Assembly (NCBI RefSeq): GCF_040253635.1
Contig: NZ_JBEJGX010000003.1
Coordinates: forward strand, 1,426,001 to 1,490,000
Length of the DNA stretch: 64,000 nt
Source: Streptomyces sp. Edi2
GTDB lineage: Bacteria > Actinomycetota > Actinomycetes > Streptomycetales > Streptomycetaceae
Reading direction: 5' to 3'
Within the stretch, counting starts at the first letter, position 1. Every line of letters starts with the position of its first letter. Made by a program: the position numbers and the translations under genes. Under the pieces are notes generated by a model. The model had not been told where the DNA came from and did not search any database. It saw nothing but the letters and a program-made list of their open reading frames with translations. Below are positions 1-8,891 of this stretch, one piece after another.

Positions 1-1174
1 TGTCCTCGGAGGTCACCTTCACGTTGTTCACGTAGGCGCCCCCCTCCTTCACGGTGCGGCGGGCGGCCGACTTGCTCGCCACGAGGCCAACCTCCGCGAA
101 CAGAGCGGTCACCAGGCCGAGTTCGCTCACCTTGGCGTTCGGGAGCTCGGAGAGCGCGGCGGCCAACGTCGCCTCGTCGAGGTCGGCGAGTTTGCCCTGC
201 CCGAACAGCGCCTTCGACGCGGCAATCACGGCGGCGCACTGGTCGGCGCCATGCACCAGCGTGGTCAGCTCCTCGGCAAGCGCACGCTGAGCGGTACGGG
301 CTTGCGGCCGCTCCTCGGTCACCTTCTCCAACTCCTCAAGCTCCTCACGGGACTTGAAGGAGAGAATGCGCATGTACCGGGAGATGTCCTGGTCGTCTGT
401 GTTCAGCCAGAACTGGTAGAACGCGTACGGCGTGGTCATCTCCGGGTCAAGCCATAGCGTACCGGTCTCCGTCTTGCCGAACTTGGTGCCGTCCGCCTTC
501 GTCAACAGCGGCGTCGCGAGCGCGTGCACCTCGGCGTGCGGCTCCATGCGGTGGATCAGATCCAGGCCGGCTGTGAGGTTGCCCCACTGGTCGCTGCCGC
601 CCGTCTGGAGGGTGCAGCCGTACCGCCGGTACAGCTCCAGGAAGTCCATACCCTGGAGCAACTGGTAGCTGAACTCCGTGAAGCTAATACCTTGATCGGA
701 CGCCAGGCGCTGGGCGACCGAGTCCTTGGTGAGCATCTTGTTCACCCGGAAGTGCTTGCCGATGTCCCGCAGGAACCCGATCACGGTCAGGCCCGAGGTC
801 CAGTCCAGGTTGTTGACCATGGTCGCCGCGTTGTCGCCCTCAAAGGACAGGAACGGCTCGATCTGCGTGCGCAGTCGGGTCACCCACTGGGCGATGATCT
901 CTGGGTCGTTCAGGGTGCGCTCGGCGGTCGGCCGAGGGTCGCCGATGTGACCAGTCGCGCCACCCACGAGCGCCAGCGGCCGGTGCCCGGCCTGCTGGAG
1001 CCGGCGGAGGGTGAGCACCTGCACCAGGTGGCCCACGTGCAGGCTGGCCGCGGTCGGGTCAAAGCCGCAATAGAACGTGACGGGACCATCCGCGAGAGCC
1101 TTGCGCAATGCGTCCTGGTCAGTGACATGGGCGATCAGCCCGCGCCACTGGAACTCGTCGACGATGGCCGTCAC
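1..1174 (-). CDS. tyrS: Tyrosyl-tRNA synthetase, 3' end missing (runs off the window)
   Basis: Class I tyrosyl-tRNA synthetase, which charges tRNA-Tyr in the cytoplasm. About 391 codons are present; the last roughly 30 residues lie beyond base 1. Visible signatures are the class I LHVGHL motif, the tyrosine-pocket stretch [10 protein letters not shown], a KFGKT signature (family usually KFGKS or KMSKS type), and the start of the C-terminal S4-like RNA-binding domain ([18 protein letters not shown]). The start is a GTG at 1174 with an AGGAG-type ribosome site about 10 nt upstream. It follows the glycosyltransferase gene by 81 nt on the same strand, so it is probably the last gene of the decarboxylase operon. 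It lies in accessory DNA, far from the housekeeping block of this window, which suggests a second, pathway-associated copy. That reading is inference; the rest of the genome is not visible. Confidence 0.93.
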   Translation of the reverse strand, partial: MTAIVDEFQWRGLIAHVTDQDALRKALADGPVTFYCGFDPTAASLHVGHLVQVLTLRRLQQAGHRPLALVGGATGHIGDPRPTAERTLNDPEIIAQWVTRLRTQIEPFLSFEGDNAATMVNNLDWTSGLTVIGFLRDIGKHFRVNKMLTKDSVAQRLASDQGISFTEFSYQLLQGMDFLELYRRYGCTLQTGGSDQWGNLTAGLDLIHRMEPHAEVHALATPLLTKADGTKFGKTETGTLWLDPEMTTPYAFYQFWLNTDDQDISRYMRILSFKSREELEELEKVTEERPQARTAQRALAEELTTLVHGADQCAAVIAASKALFGQGKLADLDEATLAAALSELPNAKVSELGLVTALFAEVGLVASKSAARRTVKEGGAYVNNVKVTSED

Positions 1175-1255
1175 GGTCCTGTGTCTCCTAGAGTCGCGTG
1201 TGTGAGTTTGGCGGCCAGTGTAGTGCTCCAGGCGGGCCTTCTGCGTTTGCACTGG

Positions 1256-2452
1256 TCAGCGGTTGTTTCGAGCAGCGCCCAGGTCGTCGTGCGCCCCGGA
1301 GTGTCCTGAATCACGCCACCCGAACCATACGTCGAGTAGTCGGTCGATCACAGCTTTACTGTGACTGCGATAGTCGCGCACCAGTGCTTTGCCATTGGCC
1401 ACGAGTCGGGCCCTGAGCGCAGGATCATGATCGATTGCGTCGATGGTCTGACCGAAATCTCGTGCGGCCCGCTTAACGTCATCCGGAGATACCAAGGGAT
1501 ACAGCACATTGCCTTCGAGCTCATAACCAGCGATCGGTGGCGGGGAGACGAACATCGCGGCATTTCCAAGCTCGGGCAGGCTGCCTATTCGGTGGGCCAC
1601 AACAGGTACTCCTAACTCCATCGCTTCAAGCGCAACTCGTGGGAGTCCTTCCGGGCCGAGGGACGGTACGAGCAGGATCCTGGTGCGGTTGTAGATCGTG
1701 GTGGGGTCCGGACTGAAGGAGGCCACTTGGACGCTCGGTGAGGGCGATGCATACGGCGGGACGTCGGGCCAGGTCTCCACGACAAGGTAGGCGTCGTCGG
1801 GGCGCTGACGAACGAGTGCGTCCCAGACACGCCGGCCCTTGATGGGGTGGTGGTTGATCAACGTCAGGGACCGGCCCGCCGCGCCTACGGGCGCCGGGCT
1901 GATTCGTCGCTCGGGCAGGAGGTTAGGAAGCACCTGCGCTGGCACGCCGGTCTGGCTGTGGAAGGCATCGGCGATCGTCTGGCTGACCGCGTGCACACTC
2001 GCCTGCCGCATCAGATCGTAGTAATGCCGGACCTCGGCGGCAGGGTGGTCATGGCCTGTGGGGTAGAGCTGGTCGGTCACGAGCACTGCTACATGCCGAC
2101 CACTCGCAAGGCATTCGTCCAGCACGGCACGATGCGCTTCGTTGAGCCGGACTGCGCAGGAGTTGAGCAGGATCACCTCGGGGTCCAGGTCCTTCAGAAG
2201 ATCTCGAAGAGCCTGCCGGTACGCGCTCGCTTGCCCCGGAGCGCCGATGAGGGTTTCGTGGACAGTGCAACCCTGGACGGTCCGGGTTCTGCGCTCGGTT
2301 CCGGGATTTGTGCGTTGGGCGATGCAGGCGAGGCTGGCCGGGCGCCCTCGGCTGATGACGCGTTGCAGCAACTCGCGAACTTGAAGAAACAGGCCATTGG
2401 TGAAGCCCTCGCGGGTGAAGTCGTCCAGACTCACGAAGACGGTTCCGGGCAT
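1256..2452 (-). CDS. GT4-type glycosyltransferase
   Basis: 398-residue protein with the layout of a GT-B, family GT4 glycosyltransferase. The C-terminal half carries the donor-site signature GPEGLPRVALEAMELGVPVV, the usual E-x7-E region contacting the nucleotide-sugar, followed by IGSLPELG. Sugar donor and acceptor cannot be told from sequence. The start is the ATG at 2452, chosen because an AAGGAG ribosome site lies 7 nt upstream and it falls 4 nt after the stop of the preceding kinase gene; longer upstream readings would overlap that gene. No signal peptide or membrane segment is seen, so it is cytosolic. It sits between an APH-like kinase and tyrS and probably glycosylates the amine or amino-acid scaffold made by the upstream decarboxylase (inference). 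Confidence 0.8.
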   Translation of the reverse strand: MPGTVFVSLDDFTREGFTNGLFLQVRELLQRVISRGRPASLACIAQRTNPGTERRTRTVQGCTVHETLIGAPGQASAYRQALRDLLKDLDPEVILLNSCAVRLNEAHRAVLDECLASGRHVAVLVTDQLYPTGHDHPAAEVRHYYDLMRQASVHAVSQTIADAFHSQTGVPAQVLPNLLPERRISPAPVGAAGRSLTLINHHPIKGRRVWDALVRQRPDDAYLVVETWPDVPPYASPSPSVQVASFSPDPTTIYNRTRILLVPSLGPEGLPRVALEAMELGVPVVAHRIGSLPELGNAAMFVSPPPIAGYELEGNVLYPLVSPDDVKRAARDFGQTIDAIDHDPALRARLVANGKALVRDYRSHSKAVIDRLLDVWFGWRDSGHSGAHDDLGAARNNR

Positions 2453-2456
2453 GGAG

Positions 2457-3410
2457 TTACTCCTTGTGGGCCGCGGTGGCGGCGAAGAAATCGAGCAAGG
2501 TCCAGAGCCGGGTAGCGATCTTGCTGTGAGCCGAGGGCGGGCCGGTGACGCTGAGGGGGCTGGGGGAGAGCATTTTGAGGCTGGCGATCGCTGAGTACAG
2601 GTCGAATACGCGCTGCCGAAAGGGGCCGACGCACAACGGGGCGGCGACTTGTTCGATGCAATCCGCCTCTGGTCCACGGGCCAGAAGGCCGGCGCGAGCG
2701 ACGCCGAGGGGGTAAAGGGCGTCACCGAACCCCAGCTCGTCCAGGTCGACGATTGCCGTGACTCTTCCGCCATCCACCAGCACGTTCTGGTGAGTGGCAT
2801 CGATCAGGTAGGGCAACGGGTCGATGCGATCGAACTCGGAGCGTAGCTCGCCGATCGTTTTGCGGATTTCTCCGATGGCCGGCCTCTGCCGCTGCGCGGG
2901 CGTTAGCTGATCGATTGCGCCTGTGAAGTACTCACAGAGCACGTCCGACCAGCGGGGGTGGCAGCGAAGGTCGCTGTAACTGGCGATGCCGCCGTATCCG
3001 GGACCGGGCGGAAGGTCGCTCATGCGGTGTCGGATGTCGAGCAGGTCGCCAGCAACTGTGCGCTTCTCCGCGGCCGTAAGGTCGGCGTAGACGTTACAGA
3101 GGTCATCCCCTGGGGCTTGCTCAACGAGCATGATCGGCCAGGGCAGTTCGGTCCCGGTTAGGTCCATGGACAGCACGCGGGGAACGGGCACTCCCACCCG
3201 AGCGAGCTGGCGCCGCCAATACGCGAATCCGGCAAAGCACTCGGCGCGGTCGTGTCGAGTGATCCGCGCAATCACGGACTCACCGGACTTCAACCCCACC
3301 GTGAACACGAAGTGACTGCGGCCCATCGAGATTCGGCAGGCGGTCACTGCCTCTTGGCGCAGGCATCGACTGGCAGCCTGTAGGACATCCTGCTCTGTGG
3401 GTGGCTTCAT
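2457..3410 (-). CDS. APH/choline-kinase-like phosphotransferase
   Basis: 317-residue aminoglycoside phosphotransferase-superfamily protein. The catalytic loop is near residues 204-211 (LIDATHQNVLV, equivalent to the usual HGDLHxxNxLV, so the histidine-glycine are replaced but the Asp and Asn are kept). The Mg-binding segment IVDLDELGFGD is near 220-230. The family phosphorylates hydroxyls on aminoglycosides, sugars, amino alcohols or amino acids using ATP. The ATG at 3410 overlaps the upstream stop in an ATGA arrangement, indicating translational coupling with the GT9 gene. In this context it may activate or protect a glycosylated product, or serve as self-resistance; the sequence does not decide between these. 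Confidence 0.75.
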   Translation of the reverse strand: MKPPTEQDVLQAASRCLRQEAVTACRISMGRSHFVFTVGLKSGESVIARITRHDRAECFAGFAYWRRQLARVGVPVPRVLSMDLTGTELPWPIMLVEQAPGDDLCNVYADLTAAEKRTVAGDLLDIRHRMSDLPPGPGYGGIASYSDLRCHPRWSDVLCEYFTGAIDQLTPAQRQRPAIGEIRKTIGELRSEFDRIDPLPYLIDATHQNVLVDGGRVTAIVDLDELGFGDALYPLGVARAGLLARGPEADCIEQVAAPLCVGPFRQRVFDLYSAIASLKMLSPSPLSVTGPPSAHSKIATRLWTLLDFFAATAAHKE

Positions 3411-4468
3411 GGCAGGAGCAATTCTGTTGCCGCGAGCGGGATAACACTCAGGCTGGCGTAGCCCCGAAAGAACGACCAGGTCGTCTCGAAGTCGTCGGTG
3501 CTGACGATCAGGCCAGGCACGCCGAGGCAACCCGCGAGGTGACCCAGGCCGCTGTCGCACCCCACGAAGAGTCGGCATGACAGCAGGCGGGTGACCATCT
3601 CGGGAAGCTCTGCCCGTACGTAGGTCAGGTCTTGGCCAAGGTAGTCCTGGGTGTCAGGGCCGCCGAGGATCTGGACTTCGCCGTGTGCTGCAAACTGGTT
3701 CAGAAGCCGTCGGGCGGACTGTCGCGGCAGCGGGGTGCTGGAACGCGCATCGAGCTGGCAATACACCACATTTTCCTGGCCATTGAGCGTTGGCGCTTCG
3801 CGGAGGGGAAGTGGCGACATTCGGTGGCGAGCTCGTCCCCCAAAGGCGCCAGTGACTGCGTGGTTGAACCGGTCAAGCCATGGGAGGCTCCATGACGATC
3901 GGGCGAAGATCGCGTCGCCGCTGATCGCCTCGCTGGGCGAAGGGGAATACCTCACTCGCCCGCATGCGAAAACCTCGACAACTTCGGCGAGGATGGGCGA
4001 ACCAGTGACGGCAACTGACGCTATGGCGTTGTCGCGGCAGTAGTTCTCCAGGCCAGTTATGATGCCCAGCGCATCGCCGAGACGATTGTGCCGGGCGAAC
4101 CGCATCACGGATCCGTCGGGAAGTGTCGTTGGCGGCGTGTCCGCCTCTGACGGAACTCTTGCCGCATCGGTGAGCTGTTCGCTCAGGCAGCGCAGGCCAC
4201 GTTGGCCGCAGCGCCACGTCTGGGGAACTGCCGGGATGTCCACTGCAGGCTTCTGGTGGGCATCGACAAAACGCACCTCATCGAATCCGAATTCCTCGAT
4301 GAGTTCACCGATCGCTGATGGCCCGCTCACCTCGACATGGGGTATTCCATGAATCTGGGCGTAGGAGGCCAGGCCAGCCGTCAGCTCGACGCAGTCACGA
4401 GTGGAGAGGTCGGCGGCGGCAAAGTGTGTCGGCAGCCCTTCTCTTCCGTTGATCGTTGGTCGGTTCAC
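3407..4468 (-). CDS. GT9 (heptosyltransferase-like) glycosyltransferase
   Basis: 353-residue protein resembling the GT9 (heptosyltransferase/ADP-heptose) fold. It has an internal motif NRLGDALGIITGLE, and near the C-terminus LFVGCDSGLGHLAGCLGVPG, the GT9 nucleotide-sugar pocket signature with its D-S-G and H-L-A. The start is the GTG at 4468, which overlaps the decarboxylase stop (GTGA) and has GAGGAG just upstream; a longer reading would run into the decarboxylase coding region. GT9 enzymes in Gram-positive actinomycetes are usually found in aminocyclitol, glycan or natural-product loci. No transmembrane segment is visible. Confidence 0.72.
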   Translation of the reverse strand: MNRPTINGREGLPTHFAAADLSTRDCVELTAGLASYAQIHGIPHVEVSGPSAIGELIEEFGFDEVRFVDAHQKPAVDIPAVPQTWRCGQRGLRCLSEQLTDAARVPSEADTPPTTLPDGSVMRFARHNRLGDALGIITGLENYCRDNAIASVAVTGSPILAEVVEVFACGRVRYSPSPSEAISGDAIFARSSWSLPWLDRFNHAVTGAFGGRARHRMSPLPLREAPTLNGQENVVYCQLDARSSTPLPRQSARRLLNQFAAHGEVQILGGPDTQDYLGQDLTYVRAELPEMVTRLLSCRLFVGCDSGLGHLAGCLGVPGLIVSTDDFETTWSFFRGYASLSVIPLAATELLLP

Positions 4469-6147
4469 CGGGCCTCCTCGTGCGCGTCTGTATCCGGATG
4501 AATGGCGTCGAACTGTCGCTTGCCCTTGAGGAGGCGCACAACCAGCTCCCTGGCGTGAGAACCGGAGAAGTACGGGTTGAGGGAGTACACCCGCAGAGCC
4601 ACGACCGGCTCGCCACTCAGGGTGTAGAACGCCGCGGAGGTCTTGCTCAGCGCGATCTGTTCGGCCTCCGGTACGCGTTGACGCGACAGCCACGCGAACA
4701 GGTCAGACGTGTACTGGTTTATTCGGCGCACCGAGCTGGTGTCGCTGAAGTCCTCCTCGGTAGCAGCCGGGTCATCCGGCGGGTAACAGCGCAAGAACAC
4801 ATCCGGGCCGTACGAATGTTTGTTGATGACTGTCATGTCGCTAGCTGCCAAGGCATCAACGTGTCGTCGAAGGGCTTCGGCTGTCTCAAGCGCGTGACCG
4901 AGAAGTTTCCGCATTCCCTGCTTGCCCAGGGCCTGCAGGCCAACCCAAGTCGCGACCATGTTGGCCGCTGACCTAGACGTTTCCAGTGTGAAGGTCCCGG
5001 GGTTGTAGGCGTCCTTGTCATGGAACAGCGGAGTCATGACTCCGCCGTCACGACGTAGCCGCGAGAAGTCTCGCCCGTCTCGCATGATGATCATGCTGGA
5101 CGTGTACGGCGCGAACCCTGTCTTGTGGAAATCGGTTCCGAACGAGTCGGCGTGCCGCACTGTTCTCAGGCGCTCCACAAGCCGTGAGAGTTTTACCACC
5201 ACAGGCGGGCTGAATCCAAGGGGATTGCGATGCAGGTCGTAATCGAGGAAGCAGAGATACGCCCAGCCGACGACAGTGTCTGCATGGACATGGGGCATGT
5301 AATCCAGTCCATATTCGGCGGCCAGCCGATCCCGCATAGCAGCGATCTCGACGAAGTCATCAACAGCCATATTGGAGGTCGTGCCGCCAGCGCCCATGAT
5401 GCACGCAAGTCGGTGCCCGCGTGCCAGCACGTCGCGGCAGGCTGCTTCCATTGACTTCAGGTCTGTGGTCTGGTCGGGCAGCGACGCAGCGGATACGTAG
5501 TTTTGGGTACCGATCCCAAGCCACGCGCAGGCGGACTTCTGCGAGTAGTGCGCCGGCCAAGAACCGACGACGGCTATCCCAGGCTCGATCCCCCGCTCGG
5601 CGTGGTCGGGCTGCGCCTTGGAGATGCCAACGTTGATCGCGTACAGGTTGGTCGCAGTACCCCCGAACGTGAACAGGCCACCTGCCTGATCCGGGTCGTA
5701 CCCCGCCAGCCGCGCCATCGCCTGGGCGCAGGACAGCTCGGCGGTAAGGGTCTCGGCGGCATCCTCTCCGGTGACGCCGTTCGGCATGAACAACGACACC
5801 GCGCACAGCGCCGCCAGGTTGACGAACGACGGCGGCGGAACGACGTTCTTGGCGAACATGTGGTGATGCACCTTGACCGATCCAGCCAGCCACCAACGCA
5901 GCTGGCTGAGAACCGCTTCCGAGGCAACAGGGTCGTCTGGAAGGTGTCCGCTGCCCACCGGTGAGCGCCCGTCTTCCTGACCCCAGCGCGGATACACGGG
6001 CCCCGCACCCTGATGGCTCAGCACCTCATCAAGTGCACCGCGGATGAGCTCGACAAGCACGTCCGCGTTGTCGCCATCGGGGCGCAGAAACAGGCCATTG
6101 CGCCAGTCTGCGAAACGATCCCCATACCCGGAGCAATCAGTTGTCAT
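4465..6147 (-). CDS. Group II PLP-dependent decarboxylase (Glu/Tyr/DABA decarboxylase fold)
   Basis: 560-residue pyridoxal-phosphate enzyme of the group II decarboxylase superfamily. The cofactor lysine is K342 in DSFGTDFHKTGF; H200 (WPAHYSQKSA) is the expected ring-stacking histidine, and D290 in HVHAD pairs with the pyridine nitrogen. The N-terminal region holds FAKNVVPPPSFVN and the GGLFTFGGTATNL segment that contacts phosphate. Family members decarboxylate glutamate, tyrosine, aromatic amino acids or 2,4-diaminobutyrate; the substrate cannot be fixed here. A tyrosine substrate is attractive because tyrS is in the same operon, but that is inference. It is the second gene of a tight minus-strand operon, 39 nt after the DUF4254 gene. 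Its stop overlaps the GT9 start. Confidence 0.85.
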   Translation of the reverse strand: MTTDCSGYGDRFADWRNGLFLRPDGDNADVLVELIRGALDEVLSHQGAGPVYPRWGQEDGRSPVGSGHLPDDPVASEAVLSQLRWWLAGSVKVHHHMFAKNVVPPPSFVNLAALCAVSLFMPNGVTGEDAAETLTAELSCAQAMARLAGYDPDQAGGLFTFGGTATNLYAINVGISKAQPDHAERGIEPGIAVVGSWPAHYSQKSACAWLGIGTQNYVSAASLPDQTTDLKSMEAACRDVLARGHRLACIMGAGGTTSNMAVDDFVEIAAMRDRLAAEYGLDYMPHVHADTVVGWAYLCFLDYDLHRNPLGFSPPVVVKLSRLVERLRTVRHADSFGTDFHKTGFAPYTSSMIIMRDGRDFSRLRRDGGVMTPLFHDKDAYNPGTFTLETSRSAANMVATWVGLQALGKQGMRKLLGHALETAEALRRHVDALAASDMTVINKHSYGPDVFLRCYPPDDPAATEEDFSDTSSVRRINQYTSDLFAWLSRQRVPEAEQIALSKTSAAFYTLSGEPVVALRVYSLNPYFSGSHARELVVRLLKGKRQFDAIHPDTDAHEEAR

Positions 6148-6186
6148 GGCGGACCCCAGTGCCTTGGAGGAGCAACACGACCGCGC

Positions 6187-6786
6187 TCATCGTCCGGGCT
6201 TCCCGTAGAGCTTCATGCGCTCAGGTCGGGACGTGCGCCGTCGGCCGGAGGCAAGGTCCTCACAGGCGACTGAGATAGACCACACGAGATCGTCACGCTG
6301 ACGACGCACAACCGCGACACGTTCCGCGGCGCCAGCGTCACCCTCGACGAGTTGCTCGGCATGCATGATCCGCAGCGTCTCCACCGACAGGCGATCCAGC
6401 GCCGAACCGATCGACTCAGTAAGGGGAGGCACGTCTTGGTCCGCACTCCACGCCGCATCAAAGATTCGATCGATCTGCTCGATGAGTTCGTGGCGACGGC
6501 TGTTGAGTTCGTCGATCTCCCGCTTGATGGCCGGAATCTCCCCGTCTCCAGCTCGCCGCACCCGATCTTCGGCGTCCCACTGCCGGCTGTTGTTCAAATG
6601 CAGCCGGTTCAGCGGCGGCAGCAACTCCGACGAGCGAGGAAACGGCATCCCGGCGAGAGCATCCTCGCACCATCCACGTTGCCCATTTTGCATGTCGAGG
6701 CAGGACTTACCCTGAAGGATTACAGTTCGCGGGTCTTGATCACGCTCACCCGTATCCAGATCCAGCTGAGCTGGCATATTCGTCAT
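6187..6786 (-). CDS. DUF4254 family protein
   Basis: 199-residue protein matching the DUF4254 pattern: a polar alpha-helical body with NRLHLNNSRQWDAEDRVRR near residues 60-79 and KREIDELNSRRHELIEQID further on. Function is unknown; the family is repeatedly seen beside glycosyltransferase genes, as here. The start is the ATG at 6786 with AAGGGGG nine nt upstream; an internal ATG at 6777 is possible. It is the first gene of the operon that runs through the decarboxylase, two glycosyltransferases, the kinase and tyrS. No membrane segments or signal peptide are visible. Confidence 0.72.
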   Translation of the reverse strand: MTNMPAQLDLDTGERDQDPRTVILQGKSCLDMQNGQRGWCEDALAGMPFPRSSELLPPLNRLHLNNSRQWDAEDRVRRAGDGEIPAIKREIDELNSRRHELIEQIDRIFDAAWSADQDVPPLTESIGSALDRLSVETLRIMHAEQLVEGDAGAAERVAVVRRQRDDLVWSISVACEDLASGRRRTSRPERMKLYGKPGR

Positions 6787-6899
6787 CAGCGGTATCCCCC
6801 TTCGGTATCTCGTTGGATCAGCCCCTGCCGACGGCCATGGGAGACAGCCGTGAGCGCGAGCGGAGGGTGGATGCCAGAGTGGCTCATCGGCGCGAGTCG

Positions 6900-6918
6900 A
6901 TCACATCACCGTTGTGAT
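6900..6918. promoter_or_regulatory. Inverted repeat ATCACA-N7-TGTGAT upstream of the DUF4254-tyrS operon
   Basis: A perfect 6-bp inverted repeat separated by 7 bp, about 115 bp upstream of the first operon gene and about 40 bp from the IS insertion. Its form is that of a dimeric repressor operator. No cognate regulator is obvious among the flanking genes, so the role is a guess. Confidence 0.3.
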
Positions 6919-6959
6919 ATGCCCATGACTCGCGCGCCAATCGATCACTGAAGCGATTA

Positions 6960-8060
6960 GGGCCTGTGTGATGTCGTGATCAATCGGCTGCTCGCAAGAG
7001 GTCTTCGATCCAGATCATCGAGGCGCGAACTTCGAGGCCGGCGAGGTAGCTCTCGGGCATCTTGTCGAAGCGTGTGGCGATGCCGCGCCAGTCCTTCAGC
7101 CGGTTGATCAAGCGCTCGACGGTGTTTCGTTCCTTGTAGAGGCGTGCGTCGTGGCTGACGGGCCTGCCTCCTCGGCTGCCTTTCTTCTTGCGGTTGGCGG
7201 CTTGGTCCTTCTTCTCCGGGATGACTGCCTTGATGTTGCGTTTCCGCAGGTAAGAGCGGTTGCCGCGGGACGAGTAGGCCTTGTCTGCGGCGACGGCGCC
7301 CGGCCGGGTGCGGGGCCGGCCGACCGGCAGGCGGACACGGATCTTCTTCAGCACGGGGAGGAACTGCGGGCCGTCCGCGGCCTGCCCGGCGGTCAGGACG
7401 AACGACAGCGGCCGGCGCTTCCGATCGGCGGCGAGGTGAATCTTGCTGGTCAACCCGCCACGGGACCTGCCGAGCAGGGCCTCCTTCAAGCGGAGCTTGC
7501 GCCGTCGCCGGACGCGTCGCCGCTCTTCCCGCTCGGGGCCGCTTCCGTCGTCCCGCCCGTTCTGTCCCGTCTCGCCGCCCCCCTTTTGCCGGGCCTGTTC
7601 CTGCTCGGCGGCAGCTTCGTCCAGGGCGTCCATGACGTCCTTGCCGATGCGCATCCCGGCGGCGTCGTGGTGGCCGCGGGAAGTGGTGGAGTCCACGCTG
7701 ACCAGGGACAAGTCCGTCTTCCCCTGACGGGCGGCCTCGGCGATCAGACCCTCCAGAAGGGCCGTGAAGACACCAGCGTTCCGCCAGACCCGAAAGCGTC
7801 CGTAGATGGTGGGCCAGGGACCGAACTCGCCCGGCATCTCACGCCACTGCGCGCCTGTCCTGAACCGCCAGATCACCCCCTCGAACTGATCCCGCAGCCT
7901 CTCGGGGTACGGACGCGTACTCGCCTATCGGCAGATACGGCTCGATCAACTTCCACTGCTCGTCGGTGAGTTGCCTGCGCGTCACAGTCTTCGTTCCTAC
8001 CGGATCCGCCCTCCCCGCGGATCCAGATCAGCAGGATTGATCACAACACCACACAGGCCC
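6960..8060 (-). mobile_element. IS5-family insertion sequence (IS427-like), 1101 bp
   Basis: Ends are near-perfect 26-bp inverted repeats: the left end starts GGGCCTGTGTGATGTCGTGA and the right end, reverse-complemented, starts GGGCCTGTGTGGTGTTGTGA. They differ at two positions and both continue with TCAATC. TA dinucleotides flank both ends (6958-6959 and 8061-8062), consistent with a TA target duplication. It carries one transposase in two frames. It sits between the DUF4254 operon promoter region and the HAD gene. Confidence 0.88.
6980..7985 (-). pseudogene. IS5-family transposase, split by a frameshift
   Basis: DDE transposase. The main frame (stop 6980, open from about 7876) holds SVDSTTSRGHHDA with the first catalytic Asp, the second Asp in AADKAYSSRGNR, and the C-terminal NTVERLINRLKDWRG with the catalytic Glu. 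The natural N-terminus (GTG at 7985, TRRQLTDEQWKLIEPYLP) lies in another frame; the switch falls around 7911-7920, where GTACG is nearly duplicated. Either one base has been inserted and the gene is dead, or it uses programmed frameshifting as some IS5-family members do. No obvious slippery run of A or G is present, which favours inactivation. Arginine/lysine-rich linker residues (RRRVRRRRKLRLKE) precede the catalytic core. Confidence 0.82.
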
Positions 8061-8228
8061 TAGCAGCGCCGCTGTGAACGTCACAGCACAGAGCAGGACT
8101 TGGCGAATCTGGGCCGCCTCGTCATCGACGCGCCCGCCGGCCGGCCAGCCCAACTGCGCGAGGTCTCGTCATCATGGCGCCCAACTGTGTGCTCCGGGCG
8201 AACCACGGGTCCCGTAAGGTCTGCTTCC

Positions 8229-8879
8229 ATGCAGCGGTTGGCGATCTTCGATCTTGATAACACCCTTGTTGACCGCCAAGGTCCCCTGACCGACTGGGTC
8301 TCGGAATTCTCCTCACAGTACGCGCTGAGTGATCTCGACCGGGCGGATCTGCTCCAGTTGGTGCACGCGCGTGCCTACCCCTCGGCCTTCGAGGCGATCC
8401 GTGCTCAATACGGCCTTACCCCTTCGGCCGAGGCGTTGTGGCGTGACTACAGCGCATACATGGCTCGTTCGGTCACCTGCCCTGCTGATGTACTTGAGGG
8501 CCTGTCCACGCTCCGACGCATCGGATGGCAGGTCGTCGTCGCCACGAACGGCACCACCGAGATCCAGACCGCGAAAGTGGCTATGTCAGGGATCGTCGAT
8601 CATGTTGATGCGGTGTGCGCCTCTGAGGCAGTCGGAGTGCGCAAGCCGGAGGTAGCGATGTTCGAGAAGGCTGCCGCCGCATGCGGAGCCGACCTCGCAC
8701 TCGGCGGCTGGATGATCGGCGACGGCGTGGACACCGATGTCCGCGGCGGCAGAGCGGCCGGACTACGCACCATCTGGGTCAGCGGCAGCAGGACCTGGCC
8801 CGGAGGCGACGCGGAGCCGGACCACACCACCAGTGATGTATGTCAAGCGATCGCTCTCCTGCTCACCACCGTGGGCTGA
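8229..8879 (+). CDS. HAD-superfamily hydrolase
   Basis: 216-residue haloacid-dehalogenase-type phosphatase. Motif I is FDLDNTLVD with nucleophile D8 and acid D10; motif II is VVVATNGT; motif III includes K139 in VGVRKPE; motif IV is MIGDGVDTD around 162-170. Likely substrates are small phosphorylated metabolites. The start is the ATG at 8229 (AAGG nine nt upstream); the frame is open further upstream but without a ribosome site or homologous residues. The dehydrogenase gene follows after 12 nt, so the two are probably co-transcribed. The upstream region is interrupted by the IS element, so the native promoter may have been displaced. Confidence 0.85.
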   Translation: MQRLAIFDLDNTLVDRQGPLTDWVSEFSSQYALSDLDRADLLQLVHARAYPSAFEAIRAQYGLTPSAEALWRDYSAYMARSVTCPADVLEGLSTLRRIGWQVVVATNGTTEIQTAKVAMSGIVDHVDAVCASEAVGVRKPEVAMFEKAAAACGADLALGGWMIGDGVDTDVRGGRAAGLRTIWVSGSRTWPGGDAEPDHTTSDVCQAIALLLTTVG

Positions 8880-8891
8880 AAGGACCTCGTC

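Noticed and set aside
1..6147. Lactic-acid-bacterium-type tyrosine decarboxylase operon (tyrDC-tyrP-tyrS)
   Set aside because: tyrS and a group II decarboxylase are shared, but there is no tyrosine/tyramine antiporter; instead glycosyltransferase and kinase genes intervene, so the pathway is different.
8100..8228. Extended N-terminus for the HAD hydrolase (TTG at 8100)
   Set aside because: The added 43 residues are not conserved in HAD proteins, the start is TTG without a ribosome site, and it would begin just beyond the IS end.
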